DNA of 64,000 nucleotides. Source: Mycetocola tolaasinivorans. Its GTDB lineage: Bacteria > Actinomycetota > Actinomycetes > Actinomycetales > Microbacteriaceae. Positions 1 through 7,884 of this stretch are shown piece by piece. Under the pieces are notes generated by a model that worked only from the letters and a program-made list of their open reading frames with translations, made no database searches and was not told where the DNA came from. Within the stretch, counting starts at the first letter, position 1. Each line of letters starts with the position of its first letter. Made by a program: the position numbers and the translations under genes. The stretch lies in contig NZ_RCUX01000003.1 in assembly GCF_003667565.1 (NCBI RefSeq), forward strand, positions 310,001 through 374,000, in the 5' to 3' direction.

Positions 1-78
1 CGCCACCGAAAGCAGGATGGCGCGATTGCGTTCGGCATCGGCGCGGAGCGGGCGGGGCTGCGGGGTTTCGGCGGTCAT
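1..78 (-). CDS. TetR-family transcriptional regulator, N-terminal fragment (runs off the window)
   Basis: Only the first 26 codons are inside the window; the gene continues past base 1. The start ATG is at 76-78 and the reading frame gives MTAETPQPRPLRADAERNRA and then ILLSVA. The run 'LRADAERNRAIL' is the usual entry into the first helix of a TetR-type DNA-binding domain, in which R-x-DAxRNR precedes the helix-turn-helix. Everything that would define the ligand or target is outside the window. It is too short to exclude another helix-turn-helix family, so the family call is moderate. Confidence 0.55.
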   Translation of the reverse strand, partial: MTAETPQPRPLRADAERNRAILLSVA

Positions 79-115
79 CCCCTCAGTCTAGCGCACGGTG
101 GACCTCCCCCTCCGC

Positions 116-1243
116 TTACTCCACCTCTCCCCCGGGCAGGCACACGAGTTCACTGACCATTCGCTGCAGGGGGAACACGTTGGCTCGGGCGCGTCCGGGG
201 TGCACTCGGTTGGTGAGGAGCGCCACCGCACTGCCGTGTTCGGGGTCAACCACGAGCATGGTTCCGGTGAAACCGGTGTGTCCGAGGCCCGGGACCGCGC
301 CCATAAACTCGGCATCGCGGACCCGGAACCCGGCGGCCTGACCAAACCTGCCGGCGGCGTTCTCCCCGAAGATCCGCGGGGTACCGAGCAGCGAGACGGA
401 GTCGGGGCTCAGCACCCGACCCCGGGCACCCCGGCCACCCTCCACGATCATGAGCCCCAGCGCGAGGGCATCCTCCGCAGTGCCGAAGAGACCGGAGTTT
501 CCGCTCGGTCGCCCCAGGGCAAAACAGAGCTCATCGTGCACGCTGCCCTGAACGAGGCCGCGCTCCCCCTGCACCTCGGTGGCAACCGCCCGGGCGGGAT
601 CGATCGGGCCGTATCCGGTGTTGCGGGTACCCAGCGGAGTGAGGACTCGGGTGGACATAATTTCAGCCAACCCCTGGCCTGTTGCCGTCTCGAGAATGTA
701 CCCCAGGATGTTGTATCCGATGCACGAGTATTCGTGTGCGGCCCCGGGTTCACGAACGAGCGGCATCGTGAGTACGTTATTCCACAGTGCCTCGGGCGTG
801 GGATCGGTGTGCCAGAACGGGGTGTTTGCGGGCAGCCCCGAATCATGAGCGAGCAGGTTAAGCAGGGTGAGCCGTTCCGATCCGGGGCCCGAGGCAACCG
901 GTGCAATTTCTCGTAGCGGCGCGTGCGGATCGATGAGGCCGGAGTCAACCACGCTGAGTGCGGCCACCGAGACGAACAGCTTGGACAGCGAGGCGAAGTC
1001 GAAGCGGTGTTCGGGCCCGAGCGGTGCGGAGATTGCGTTCGGAATGTCCGCAAGGGCGGTGGTTCCGTGCAGGAAGTCGACCCGCTCGCCGCCGGCGGTG
1101 CGACCGGCGAGTGCGAGCGCCGATCCGGGAATCCTGCCCGGCACGCCGTGGAGCGCTGGATCCCGCATGGTTTCGGCGAGGATCGCGGTGATGCGTGCGG
1201 GGTCGGGGGCGATCGAGGATGTGTGTGTTGTGGCGGTGGCCAT
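116..1243 (-). CDS. Serine hydrolase of the beta-lactamase / class C-like family
   Basis: This is a 375-residue protein of the beta-lactamase-related (Pfam Beta-lactamase, EstB/AmpC-like) fold. These proteins are esterases, D-aminopeptidases or penicillin-binding-like enzymes. The S-x-x-K nucleophile motif is seen as SLSK at about residues 85-88, a Y-x-N-like motif in 'CIGYN' near 185, and the third motif as HTG ('GLGHTGFTG') near 325. There is no signal peptide, so it is probably cytoplasmic. The frame is open up to base 1546, but the upstream part is Arg/Gly-rich noise. The ATG at 1241-1243 has an AGGGAGA ribosome binding site just upstream and starts a sensible protein. Substrate cannot be read from sequence, and resistance to beta-lactams should not be assumed. 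Confidence 0.85.
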   Translation of the reverse strand: MATATTHTSSIAPDPARITAILAETMRDPALHGVPGRIPGSALALAGRTAGGERVDFLHGTTALADIPNAISAPLGPEHRFDFASLSKLFVSVAALSVVDSGLIDPHAPLREIAPVASGPGSERLTLLNLLAHDSGLPANTPFWHTDPTPEALWNNVLTMPLVREPGAAHEYSCIGYNILGYILETATGQGLAEIMSTRVLTPLGTRNTGYGPIDPARAVATEVQGERGLVQGSVHDELCFALGRPSGNSGLFGTAEDALALGLMIVEGGRGARGRVLSPDSVSLLGTPRIFGENAAGRFGQAAGFRVRDAEFMGAVPGLGHTGFTGTMLVVDPEHGSAVALLTNRVHPGRARANVFPLQRMVSELVCLPGGEVE

Positions 1244-1359
1244 GTGTCTCCCTGAGCTGCGGGCGCGGCACCCGCTTGTGGCGGCGAGACGCGCGTATCT
1301 GCCCAGCCTAAACCCGCATCGATTCCCGTTCCGGCATTTGCCTCGATGTCTTAAAACGA

Positions 1360-1391
1360 CAGGGTGTCCGGCCCCGAAGCCAGACACCCTG
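1360..1391 (-). terminator. Stem-loop with T-rich tail, second of a tandem pair
   Basis: The arms cagggtgtc and gacaccctg enclose a loop with extra GG/CC pairing. Read on the minus strand the hairpin is followed by 'tcgttttaa', a short U-tract. It lies about 60 bases after the stop of the anchored surface protein gene (1450-2244) and before the hydrolase start, so it should end the surface operon. Confidence 0.6.
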
Positions 1392-1400
1392 CACTCACAT

Positions 1401-1444
1401 CCACACCCGTCCCGGGACCCATGACGACCACGGGACGGGTGTGG
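1401..1444 (-). terminator. 14-bp perfect stem-loop directly after the surface operon
   Basis: The arms ccacacccgtcccg (1401-1414) and cgggacgggtgtgg (1431-1444) are perfectly complementary with a 16-base loop. The structure begins 5 bases after the TAA of the 1450-2244 gene. It has no U-run of its own; together with the hairpin at 1360-1391 it forms a double terminator or a 3'-end stabiliser. Confidence 0.6.
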
Positions 1445-1449
1445 TGGTC

Positions 1450-2244
1450 TTATGATCCGTTCTCGGCGTTCTTTCGCTGCGCGCTTCGACGGATGAACAG
1501 GCCCGTTGCCGCGAGAAGCCCACCGATGGCGACCCACATTGCCCAACCACCGGCACCGGTGTGCACCAGGATCGGGGGCTTGGGCTGGGTCACGGGCGGC
1601 GCAACCGGGGGCTCGCTCGGATCACCCGGGGTGTGTGAGGGCGTTGGGGTTGCCGAGGGTGACACCGGCGGGGTGGGCGACGGGGACACCGGCGGCGTCG
1701 GCGAGGGGGACACCGGCGGCGTCGGTGAGCTGGTGGGATTGTCGGGCACCTTTGATCCCGAGATCGTGAGCCGCACATCAAACGCTACGGACACCGCACT
1801 GTCTGATCCGCTGGGGTAGTTGCCCGAGGTGGCTTCCACCGGGAAGTCGTAGCCGAGCGAGATGGTGGTACTGGCACCCTTTTGCAGGTTCGCGGTGAGG
1901 ATGCGGGTGTCCTTGCCATAGAGCTCGGCCGCGGAGTAGGCGTTCACGGTGAAGTCGCGGTAGTACTCGTCCTCGGGGTTGCCGGTGAGGCGAACGTTGA
2001 CGATCTCCGCAACGAGCGTGCCGGCGGATTCACCCTGGTTGCGCACCACGAACGAGCGCTGGCCGGAGTCCCCCGGTACGACGCGCGGGGTCTGGAAGAC
2101 CGGGCGGTCCAGCTGGCTGGCATAGCCAGAGTTGCCGTCCCAGGCGAGCCCGATTTCGTCCGCGGCGAAGGCGGGCAGCGCCGGGGTCAGCACCGCGAAC
2201 GCCAGGGCCCCGGTGAGGGCTGCGACGATGGACCTGCGATTCAT
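1450..2244 (-). CDS. Secreted, sortase-anchored surface protein with Pro-rich stalk
   Basis: The 264-residue product is an exported wall protein of unknown function. It has a classical signal peptide (residues 1-27, cleavage likely after 'LPAFA'), a compact globular domain (about 28-165) and a Pro/Ser/Thr stalk with repeated TPPVSPSP units (170-195). A C-terminal sorting signal follows: LVHTG, a hydrophobic segment 'MWVAIGGLLAATGLFI' and a positive tail. LVHTG resembles the LAxTG motif used by class E sortases of actinobacteria; no sortase is in this window. The ATG overlaps the stop of the signal peptidase gene by 4 bases (ATGA), so the two are translationally coupled. The globular domain may be a WxL- or CalY-like beta domain, but I cannot assign it. 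Confidence 0.8.
   Translation of the reverse strand: MNRRSIVAALTGALAFAVLTPALPAFAADEIGLAWDGNSGYASQLDRPVFQTPRVVPGDSGQRSFVVRNQGESAGTLVAEIVNVRLTGNPEDEYYRDFTVNAYSAAELYGKDTRILTANLQKGASTTISLGYDFPVEATSGNYPSGSDSAVSVAFDVRLTISGSKVPDNPTSSPTPPVSPSPTPPVSPSPTPPVSPSATPTPSHTPGDPSEPPVAPPVTQPKPPILVHTGAGGWAMWVAIGGLLAATGLFIRRSAQRKNAENGS
1661..1732. repeat. 24-bp tandem repeat, three copies, in the stalk of the anchored protein
   Basis: The word gacaccggcg recurs at 1661, 1685 and 1709, a 24-base period that encodes the 8-residue unit PTPPVSPS on the minus strand. Copies two and three differ by only a base or two. In-frame arrays like this usually vary in copy number between strains and set the stalk length of wall-anchored proteins. 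Confidence 0.8.
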
Positions 2245-2831
2245 GGTGTGTTCCTTTCAGACGCGCCTCGGGGACGGCGCACAAACGTAAAGACCGCGTA
2301 TCCGACGAGGCCAAATCCGGCGATGGTGACGAGCGGGCCGCGGAGGTCTCCGCTGACCATGTTGGTGACGTATCCGACCTTCGGCACGACGTAGAGCATG
2401 CGGCCGCGCACCTGTTCGGCGAGGATTTGTGGGTCATCGGCCGAGTTGGCATCACCGCGGGTGATGAGTTGGACGCCGGCGTCTCCGTCGCTGAGCGCGA
2501 TGATGCGGTGGGTGATGAGTGTCGGGTCATCCGACTCGGGCTGGAAGGTGACGATGTCACCCAATCGCAGGTCGTGCGGGGAGGCCGGGGCCGACACCAC
2601 CACGTCTCCGGGTTGGATCCCGGGCCGCATCGACCCGGTCAACACGGTGAGCGGGACCGCTCCGAAAATCAGTGGGATGACGGTGACGAGTGCGCTGATC
2701 ACGGCCAGTACGATCACCACGAGCGTGCACACCCACCACCAGATTTGGCGGCCGAGACCGCGCCCGGGCGTGCTGCCCTCCCCCGTCGCCGCGGTGGCGG
2801 CGGGGGCTTCGGGCTCGGTCAGGGTGGTCAT
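2241..2831 (-). CDS. Signal peptidase I, SipW/archaeal-like (S26B)
   Basis: This is a 196-residue membrane protease with one N-terminal membrane segment (residues 30-55) and a second near the C-terminus (155-178). The catalytic Ser box reads TGSMRPGIQPGDVVV. The second box has 'THRI' rather than the Lys of the bacterial P-type enzyme, followed by 'RGDANSADD'. A Ser-His arrangement with a C-terminal membrane anchor is typical of the ER/SipW type, which in Bacillus cleaves TasA and TapA. Here it sits directly between the genes of its probable substrates: 2 bases after the 2834-3595 gene and overlapping the 1450-2244 gene. It therefore looks dedicated to this locus, not the housekeeping signal peptidase. 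Confidence 0.88.
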   Translation of the reverse strand: MTTLTEPEAPAATAATGEGSTPGRGLGRQIWWWVCTLVVIVLAVISALVTVIPLIFGAVPLTVLTGSMRPGIQPGDVVVSAPASPHDLRLGDIVTFQPESDDPTLITHRIIALSDGDAGVQLITRGDANSADDPQILAEQVRGRMLYVVPKVGYVTNMVSGDLRGPLVTIAGFGLVGYAVFTFVRRPRGASERNTP

Positions 2832-2833
2832 GA

Positions 2834-3595
2834 TCAGCTTCCCGGGACGAACGTGCCGCGGAAGAGGCCGTAGGTGAAGTTCAGCGCGAACTGGCCCTCA
2901 TAGGCGGTGGTTGCGAAGCCGATCGGTGCGCTCCAGTCGCTCGTGGCGGAGAGCGGCTCGACAGCACCGGTTTCGGGGTTCACAAACGTTCCGGTGGCGG
3001 TGCCGGTGTTGGTGTACACCGATTCGGTGTCGGCCGGCCGGGTGAACTTCAGGCACAGGTACTCGGTCAGCGGTGCCGACCACTCCGCGGTGCTGTATGC
3101 GGAGGAGACAAGCTGACGCGAGACGAAGCTGGCACCGGAGAGGGTACCGCTGTAGAGGGTGCCGGAGTCGGCTGCGAGTGCGGTGACGCAGCCCGCAGCG
3201 CTCGCGGAGGCGACGATGCGCACTGTGGCCGTGCTCAACAGCGAGGTATCGCTGCCCGTCAGCGTGGGGGCACGCATGGTGTACGAGAGTCCGCGGTTTC
3301 CCTGCGAGGTGCCGTCGATGCGGATCACCGCGGTGGAGGTGGCGCGGGTTTTGAGGGCGGCGATTGGGTCGCCCTCGGCGGCGGTGTGCGAGTTCCAGCT
3401 CACGGTAGCCCGGGGTGCCGGGGCCTTGACGCTGAACTGTCCGTCGGGGTTGCTCACGGCGAAGGCCGAGTAGCCGATGGTGAGGCTGTCGCTGACGGAG
3501 GTCTGCTGTGACCACAACGCCAGGGTAGCGGCGCCTGCGGTGCCCAGCGTGGCCCCAACAGCCAGGGCAACGGCGGCGGCGAGAGTGCGTTTCAT
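2834..3595 (-). CDS. Exported protein with SipW-type (alternate) signal peptide
   Basis: The 253-residue protein has the N-terminus 'GAATLALWSQQTSVSD' after a hydrophobic stretch. This short pattern (A/T-x-A-L/Y-W-S/T, then polar) marks SipW-dependent signal peptides. The rest is a Ser/Thr-rich beta-type domain with two Cys (in 'AAGCVTAL' and 'EYLCLKF') that could form one disulfide. There is no sorting signal. The ATG is preceded by AAAGG at good distance. By analogy with TasA/CalY-type matrix proteins it may be a secreted fibre or matrix component; this is inference from the signal type and the adjacent peptidase. Confidence 0.75.
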   Translation of the reverse strand: MKRTLAAAVALAVGATLGTAGAATLALWSQQTSVSDSLTIGYSAFAVSNPDGQFSVKAPAPRATVSWNSHTAAEGDPIAALKTRATSTAVIRIDGTSQGNRGLSYTMRAPTLTGSDTSLLSTATVRIVASASAAGCVTALAADSGTLYSGTLSGASFVSRQLVSSAYSTAEWSAPLTEYLCLKFTRPADTESVYTNTGTATGTFVNPETGAVEPLSATSDWSAPIGFATTAYEGQFALNFTYGLFRGTFVPGS

Positions 3596-3622
3596 GGGTC
3601 ATGGCCTTTCAAGGGGGAGGGT

Positions 3623-3654
3623 GCTTCGGCGGGGTGGGAGTGCCCCGCCGAAGC
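3623..3654 (-). terminator. 12-bp perfect hairpin between two exported-protein genes (attenuator or mRNA end)
   Basis: The arms gcttcggcgggg and ccccgccgaagc with an 8-base loop lie 12 bases after the stop of the 3667-4257 gene and 28 bases before the next start. There is no U-tract after it on the minus strand. It is more likely a partial terminator or a 3'-end protector that lets the upstream small protein be made in excess over the peptidase and the anchored protein. Confidence 0.55.
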
Positions 3655-3666
3655 GGGTGGAGCTTG

Positions 3667-4257
3667 TTAGCGGACCTGGGTGACCTTGTAGGTAACGTCG
3701 CCGAGGGCTGCCTTGGCGTTGGCGAACACGAGTCCGTCAACATCCGCGAAGCCCAGGTTGATCCGCACGGTGTAGGTGGCCGAGGTAGCGGTGGAGTCCT
3801 TCGCCGCAGCCCTGTCCACGGTGAGGGTGGTCGGCTGACCGAGGGCGGTCGGCGTCGAAACTGCGGCACCGTTCTTACCGATGAGGGTGTAGGTGCCGGT
3901 AATTGCCGCGGCCGGTGCCGGGGTGGGCAGGCCGGTGAAGGTCAGCGCGGAGGAGGTCACCAGCAGATCGGCCTTGAGGTTGTCTCCCACCAGGGTGACC
4001 GTCAGGTCCTGGGTGCGCTCGAGCTTGTCACCCGGGACGGTACGGAAGTCGGCCGGGTCGATGGTCACCGGCGATGCGTGCTCGGGCGAGGCATCTACCC
4101 ACAGGACGTTGTCGACGGCCTGCACGCCGAGGTTACCGGCTTCAATCTGTCCGGCGTCGACCACGGTATTGGCGTTCCAGAGGGCGAAGGTGCTGCCACC
4201 GGCGAGGAGGCCCAGGCCGAGCGCGCCGGCCACGATTCCACGGGTTGAGAATTTCAT
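3667..4257 (-). CDS. Alternate-signal-mediated exported protein (SipW-dependent family)
   Basis: The protein has 196 residues. The N-terminus MKFSTRGIVAGALGLGLLAG followed by 'GSTFALWNANTVVDAG' is a textbook alternate-type signal of the actinobacterial 'alternate signal-mediated exported protein' family, with the -FALWN- box standing where SipW would cut. The mature part is a single acidic beta-rich domain of about 165 residues without Cys, the size of a TasA/CalY-like subunit. The start has an AAAGGA ribosome binding site 6 bases upstream. It is the first small gene after the big vWA protein and is separated from its downstream neighbour by a hairpin, which would suit a major structural subunit. 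Its polymer-forming ability is not shown by sequence. Confidence 0.8.
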   Translation of the reverse strand: MKFSTRGIVAGALGLGLLAGGSTFALWNANTVVDAGQIEAGNLGVQAVDNVLWVDASPEHASPVTIDPADFRTVPGDKLERTQDLTVTLVGDNLKADLLVTSSALTFTGLPTPAPAAAITGTYTLIGKNGAAVSTPTALGQPTTLTVDRAAAKDSTATSATYTVRINLGFADVDGLVFANAKAALGDVTYKVTQVR

Positions 4258-4347
4258 GTTCGTTCCTTTGTTTAGGGTGATGCAGAGTTTGGGTGGTGTT
4301 TCGGGTGTTTCAGGTCAAACGGGTTTCGGGTGTTCCGGGTAAGAAAA

Positions 4348-7300
4348 CTAGGGGGTGAGTCTTCCCGAGGCCCAGCAGGTCATTGACTGTTTGGCTTCGA
4401 GGAAGTACGTTCCGTTGCGGAGGTTCGCGGTGGGGCAGGTTACGGCATCAATCGCGAGGCGGTTATCCACGACGGTGACACCGTCCACCCCGATCGCTCC
4501 GGAGTTGGTGACCAGGTAGGTCCACTGCACGATCCGGTCGGAGGGGCTGGGCTGGGAGGTGTCGACCCGGGTGGTCGGCTTGGGGCCGATATCCTTGGTG
4601 ACGGCCACCGGGTCCCATCCGATCTTCTGGATGCTGAGCGCGGGCTTCGCCGCGTTGACAAACCTGCAGGTGACCTGCTGACCGGCGGATACCGTCACGG
4701 TGTCATTCACCGGCGCGACGTAGGTGACGCCGTCCGTGCTACAGGTGAGCGAGAGTCGCAGGTAGGTACCGGCGTGCTTAGTGCTGGACTCGGTCAGCTT
4801 GTACGCGCGGTTTGAGGCGATCAGCTTGGACGTTCCCGTGGTGGAACCCGGTGTCGAGACGTTCGGCACGGTGGGGGCACCCTCCTGGGGTACCGGAGTC
4901 GCGGTGAGGGTCCAGTCAGCCGGAACAGCCGTCGTATCGAGACCGTTCTGCACGAACTTCTGCAGCACGAGAAGGGCGGCCTCGTTCGTCACCGTGCAGC
5001 TGATCTTGTTGCCGTAGCGCACCTCAACCTGGCCGTTAGCGCCGTTGTCGCGGTCGGTAATGGCTACCGCGGTTCCGGTGGTGGAGTCCACGCACTCCCA
5101 TGAGCCGACGGCGTTCGGTACCAGGGTGACCCCGGGCTTTACCGCGGCACGGTACTGGACCGGGCCGCCACTCTCGGAGAGCACGATCTTGCCCGGGGCC
5201 ACGTTTACCGTGTTGCCGGTCTTGACCGAGCCTCCCGGCGTCGCGGTCAGGGTGAAGTCGCCGGGTGCGGCGGTTCCGCCCACGACCTTCTTATTGAGGG
5301 TCAGGGTGGTCACGCAGGTGTAGGAGTTGACGAGCTCGAAGGTGTTGAGGCCGGCCACGAGGGTCTTCGAACCATTACCGGTCACGCCCTGGTACGTGCA
5401 CCCGCTGGGGGTGCCCGTGGGGGCGGGCTCGGTCAGCGAGATGTTCTGTCCCGCGCGGAATCCCGTGCGGATTGTTCCGAATTCGCCGGAGGGCGTTCCG
5501 CCGTCGATGACGTAGGTCGCGGCGCCGAAGGGCTGCGAGCCGTTTTCGAACGTGGTGCCGTTGACCTTCCACGTCTTCGTCACCTTCACCGAGGCCTGCT
5601 GGATCTGGTAGTTGATGATCGTGCAGTTCACCGAGGTGTTGGCAATTGCCGAGACGGTGAAGCCGTTCGGTTCCGCGTTGGTCACGGCCACGTTCGCGCC
5701 GGTGTCGGCACGGGTGCAGACCGCGTTTGCGGCACCCTGCTTCTGCAGTTCGTATCCGGTCTGCTGGGTCTCCTTGATCGTGATCGCACGGGTGCCGTTG
5801 GCACCGAGGTCGGCGACTCGGAAGGTTGCCGAACCATTTCCGCTGGTGATCCCGGAGGCGGGTGATACCTTCTTTGCTTCGGCGTCGTCCACGGACATCG
5901 TCCATCCGTTGGCGGCCGTTCCGCTGGTACCCTGCACCGCGGTGACCTGCTTGGTCACGTTTACGGTGCCATCACACTGTGCGCCGGCGATGTCCTTAAG
6001 CTGCTTTTGCAGGGCGGTGTAGTCGGTGACCGTGAGGTAGTCCGACCCGGAAACCGTGCCGCTGATCGTCTGCAGGTTCTGCGGCAGAGATGCGTCGAAG
6101 CCCCCGCCAATTCCCAGTGCAACGATTCGGGTGTTTTTGGCTTTGACCGCGTTGGCCGAGGCTACGGCGGCTTCAATCTCGGCAAACGTTGTGCTGTTAC
6201 CAGACCCGACGGCGGCACCGCCGGAGAGACGGTACGTGGGTGCGCCGTCGGTCAGAACCAAGACGAGGTCGAGGTTATTTGCCGCGGACGCGATTTCGCG
6301 GAGCCCGGCGTCCCAGTTCGTTCCCTGCCCGGTCGAGGGAACGGTGAAACCCGCCACCCGATCGGTAATGGTCTTCGCCGAGGCCGCGGTGGCCACGCTG
6401 GTCAGTGGAATATGGGCGTTATTGGAGGTGTTGACTGGCGATAGTGTCCCGAAGGTCCACACTCCAATCTTGCTCGGTGTGCCGGTCAGAGCGGTCACAA
6501 ATCCGCTGGTTGCCGTTCGGAGAGCCTTCTGCTCGTTGTTGAGCGAGGAGGAGAGGTCAACAAGCAACCCAATGTTGAGGCCGCACTTAGCAGCCAACGG
6601 CGGGTTCACCAGGCTCGTCTGCAGACTGCCGATGCTGCCGTAACGCGAGTCGGGTGAGATCTGCGAGGTGCGGGGATAGACGGTCTCAGCACCCGACACA
6701 AAATCTGCACTCCGAAGCTGGAAGGCATACCCCGTGGTGTCCGCGGGAAGTAGTGAACTCGGGCTTTCGATTCGGAGCGGATCGATCACAAACACACCCG
6801 CCGGGGTTGAATCCACCCGGATCCAGGGAAATTGATCGCTGGGTACCGAGAAGGTCGCGGGAACGTCTATCGTGCACACGCCCTGAGCGTTTGAAACACA
6901 GGTTGCCCAGGTGCCGAGACTCGTGTCGGTGGGGCGATCCTGGGAGGAGATAAACCACCTAACCCTAGTGTTTGTGACGAGTTTCAACCTGACGCCGGCC
7001 TGCGGGCCAACGGCATCGCCGACGCCCCGGGTTCCACCTACCTGGACGCTAATTCGAGAGCGAACGCCTGGGGGCAGTGCCGCGGCGACCGCCGACTGGG
7101 CAGCCTGAGCCTCGAGTCCGGTGGCCCCGGCGTCGAGAGCGCCGCCGTGCGCAGCGGGATCCGTGGCCACCCGGGAGTCGGGCTCCTCAGTCTCCGCTAC
7201 CTGCGGCACGGCTGCCCCGGATTCGGTCGGCTTCGGTGCCGCCGGCGCCTGGGTCTCGACGGTCGGCTTCGGTGCCGCCGGCGCCTGGGTCTCGACGGTC

Positions 7301-7611
7301 GGTGTGGGCTGCTGTGAAGCGGGGGCTTTGGGGGCACCCTCGCCAGCGGGGGTCTCGGCCGCAGCGGGAGCCTCACCCTCGACCTCAGCGACCGTCGGTG
7401 CCTTCGCGCCCGCGGTGGTCTCATCGTCGGCGACGACGGATGAGGTGGCGAGTGCGGCGTCCTGGGCCTCCGCAGTGGCGTCCGCGCTCGGGGACGCATC
7501 GGGCGCGCTCACGCCGGAAGCGGCGTAGGCGCCGAGCGACGCACCGCCGCCCACGAGCAGGGCGAACGCGACCGTGATAGCGGTCGTGAGCCTGAGTTTC
7601 GAGTTCTTCAC
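4348..7611 (-). CDS. Large secreted vWA-domain surface protein with repeated prealbumin/DUF11-like domains
   Basis: A GTG at 7609-7611 with AAGGAT upstream gives a 1087-residue protein; an upstream ATG at 7653 lacks a ribosome binding site. In order it has a signal peptide (about 1-30), an Ala/Pro/Glu-rich disordered stretch with two exact TVETQAPAAPKP units (30-160), a beta region, and a vWA domain at about 343-540. The MIDAS is complete: DLSSS, the Thr of 'GTNWDAG' and the Asp of 'LTDGAP'. Several SpaA/DUF5979-like beta modules follow ('VTKQVTAVQG', 'VKVTKTWKVNG', 'LTLNKKVVGG'), and then a DUF11-like module. It ends at '...SMTCWASGRLTP' with no LPxTG motif and no membrane tail. A role as adhesin or fibre tip is plausible from the vWA plus pilin-like modules but is inference. 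Confidence 0.85.
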   Translation of the reverse strand: MKNSKLRLTTAITVAFALLVGGGASLGAYAASGVSAPDASPSADATAEAQDAALATSSVVADDETTAGAKAPTVAEVEGEAPAAAETPAGEGAPKAPASQQPTPTVETQAPAAPKPTVETQAPAAPKPTESGAAVPQVAETEEPDSRVATDPAAHGGALDAGATGLEAQAAQSAVAAALPPGVRSRISVQVGGTRGVGDAVGPQAGVRLKLVTNTRVRWFISSQDRPTDTSLGTWATCVSNAQGVCTIDVPATFSVPSDQFPWIRVDSTPAGVFVIDPLRIESPSSLLPADTTGYAFQLRSADFVSGAETVYPRTSQISPDSRYGSIGSLQTSLVNPPLAAKCGLNIGLLVDLSSSLNNEQKALRTATSGFVTALTGTPSKIGVWTFGTLSPVNTSNNAHIPLTSVATAASAKTITDRVAGFTVPSTGQGTNWDAGLREIASAANNLDLVLVLTDGAPTYRLSGGAAVGSGNSTTFAEIEAAVASANAVKAKNTRIVALGIGGGFDASLPQNLQTISGTVSGSDYLTVTDYTALQKQLKDIAGAQCDGTVNVTKQVTAVQGTSGTAANGWTMSVDDAEAKKVSPASGITSGNGSATFRVADLGANGTRAITIKETQQTGYELQKQGAANAVCTRADTGANVAVTNAEPNGFTVSAIANTSVNCTIINYQIQQASVKVTKTWKVNGTTFENGSQPFGAATYVIDGGTPSGEFGTIRTGFRAGQNISLTEPAPTGTPSGCTYQGVTGNGSKTLVAGLNTFELVNSYTCVTTLTLNKKVVGGTAAPGDFTLTATPGGSVKTGNTVNVAPGKIVLSESGGPVQYRAAVKPGVTLVPNAVGSWECVDSTTGTAVAITDRDNGANGQVEVRYGNKISCTVTNEAALLVLQKFVQNGLDTTAVPADWTLTATPVPQEGAPTVPNVSTPGSTTGTSKLIASNRAYKLTESSTKHAGTYLRLSLTCSTDGVTYVAPVNDTVTVSAGQQVTCRFVNAAKPALSIQKIGWDPVAVTKDIGPKPTTRVDTSQPSPSDRIVQWTYLVTNSGAIGVDGVTVVDNRLAIDAVTCPTANLRNGTYFLEAKQSMTCWASGRLTP
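7225..7302. repeat. 36-bp tandem repeat, two exact copies plus a partial third, inside the vWA gene
   Basis: Bases 7225-7260 and 7261-7296 are identical, and the first six bases of a third copy follow. The unit encodes 12 residues (TVETQAPAAPKP) in the disordered N-terminal stalk. Exact identity at DNA level points to recent duplication and likely length variation between isolates. Confidence 0.85.
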
Positions 7612-7700
7612 CGAACGATCCTTACGAGATTCGTGTGTGCGGGGAGTGCACATCTGGGTCGACTCTAAAAAGCCGATTCGCCCGGCGCCATGCGTATTGC

Positions 7701-7854
7701 TACGCGATTAATACGGTAAAAATTCAGGAACCTACGTGGAAAACAGCGTTTTTGTGCTCGGAACTACGTGGATCACTACGTACCCCGCCCACGTAGACCC
7801 CCTTAAGGGGGCCTGAACCTACGCAAACAAAACGGCGGGGCGTCTTCAACTACG
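7701..7854. promoter_or_regulatory. Array of seven TACG/CGTA motifs upstream of the vWA surface gene
   Basis: The core TACG (or CGTA on the same strand) occurs at 7701, 7733, 7765, 7777, 7792, 7820 and 7851. Most copies are part of a longer CTACGTG(G) or its complement. Distances 7701-7733 and 7733-7765 are exactly 32 bases and 7820-7851 is 31, about three helical turns each. A possible -10 box for the vWA gene (TATTAA on the minus strand, 7708-7713) would place the copy at 7733 in the -35 position, where no good hexamer exists, as at activator-dependent promoters. The two LuxR-type regulators encoded immediately upstream are the natural candidates to bind. The last copy lies in the loop of the terminator at 7830-7873. 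Confidence 0.55.
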
Positions 7855-7873
7855 TGAAGACGCCCCGCCGTTT
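7830..7873 (-). terminator. Strong intrinsic terminator after the LuxR regulator pair
   Basis: A 19-bp perfect stem (7830-7848 with 7855-7873) with a 6-base loop sits 12 bases after the regulator's stop codon. On the minus strand it is followed by 'gttttgtttg', a T-rich tail. It isolates the regulator operon from the vWA gene promoter. Confidence 0.85.
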
Positions 7874-7884
7874 CTGTCGCGACG

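Noticed and set aside
1244-1546. N-terminal extension of the beta-lactamase-like protein
   Set aside because: The Arg/Gly-rich 101 codons run through the terminator hairpins of the upstream operon; the ATG at 1243 has a good ribosome binding site.
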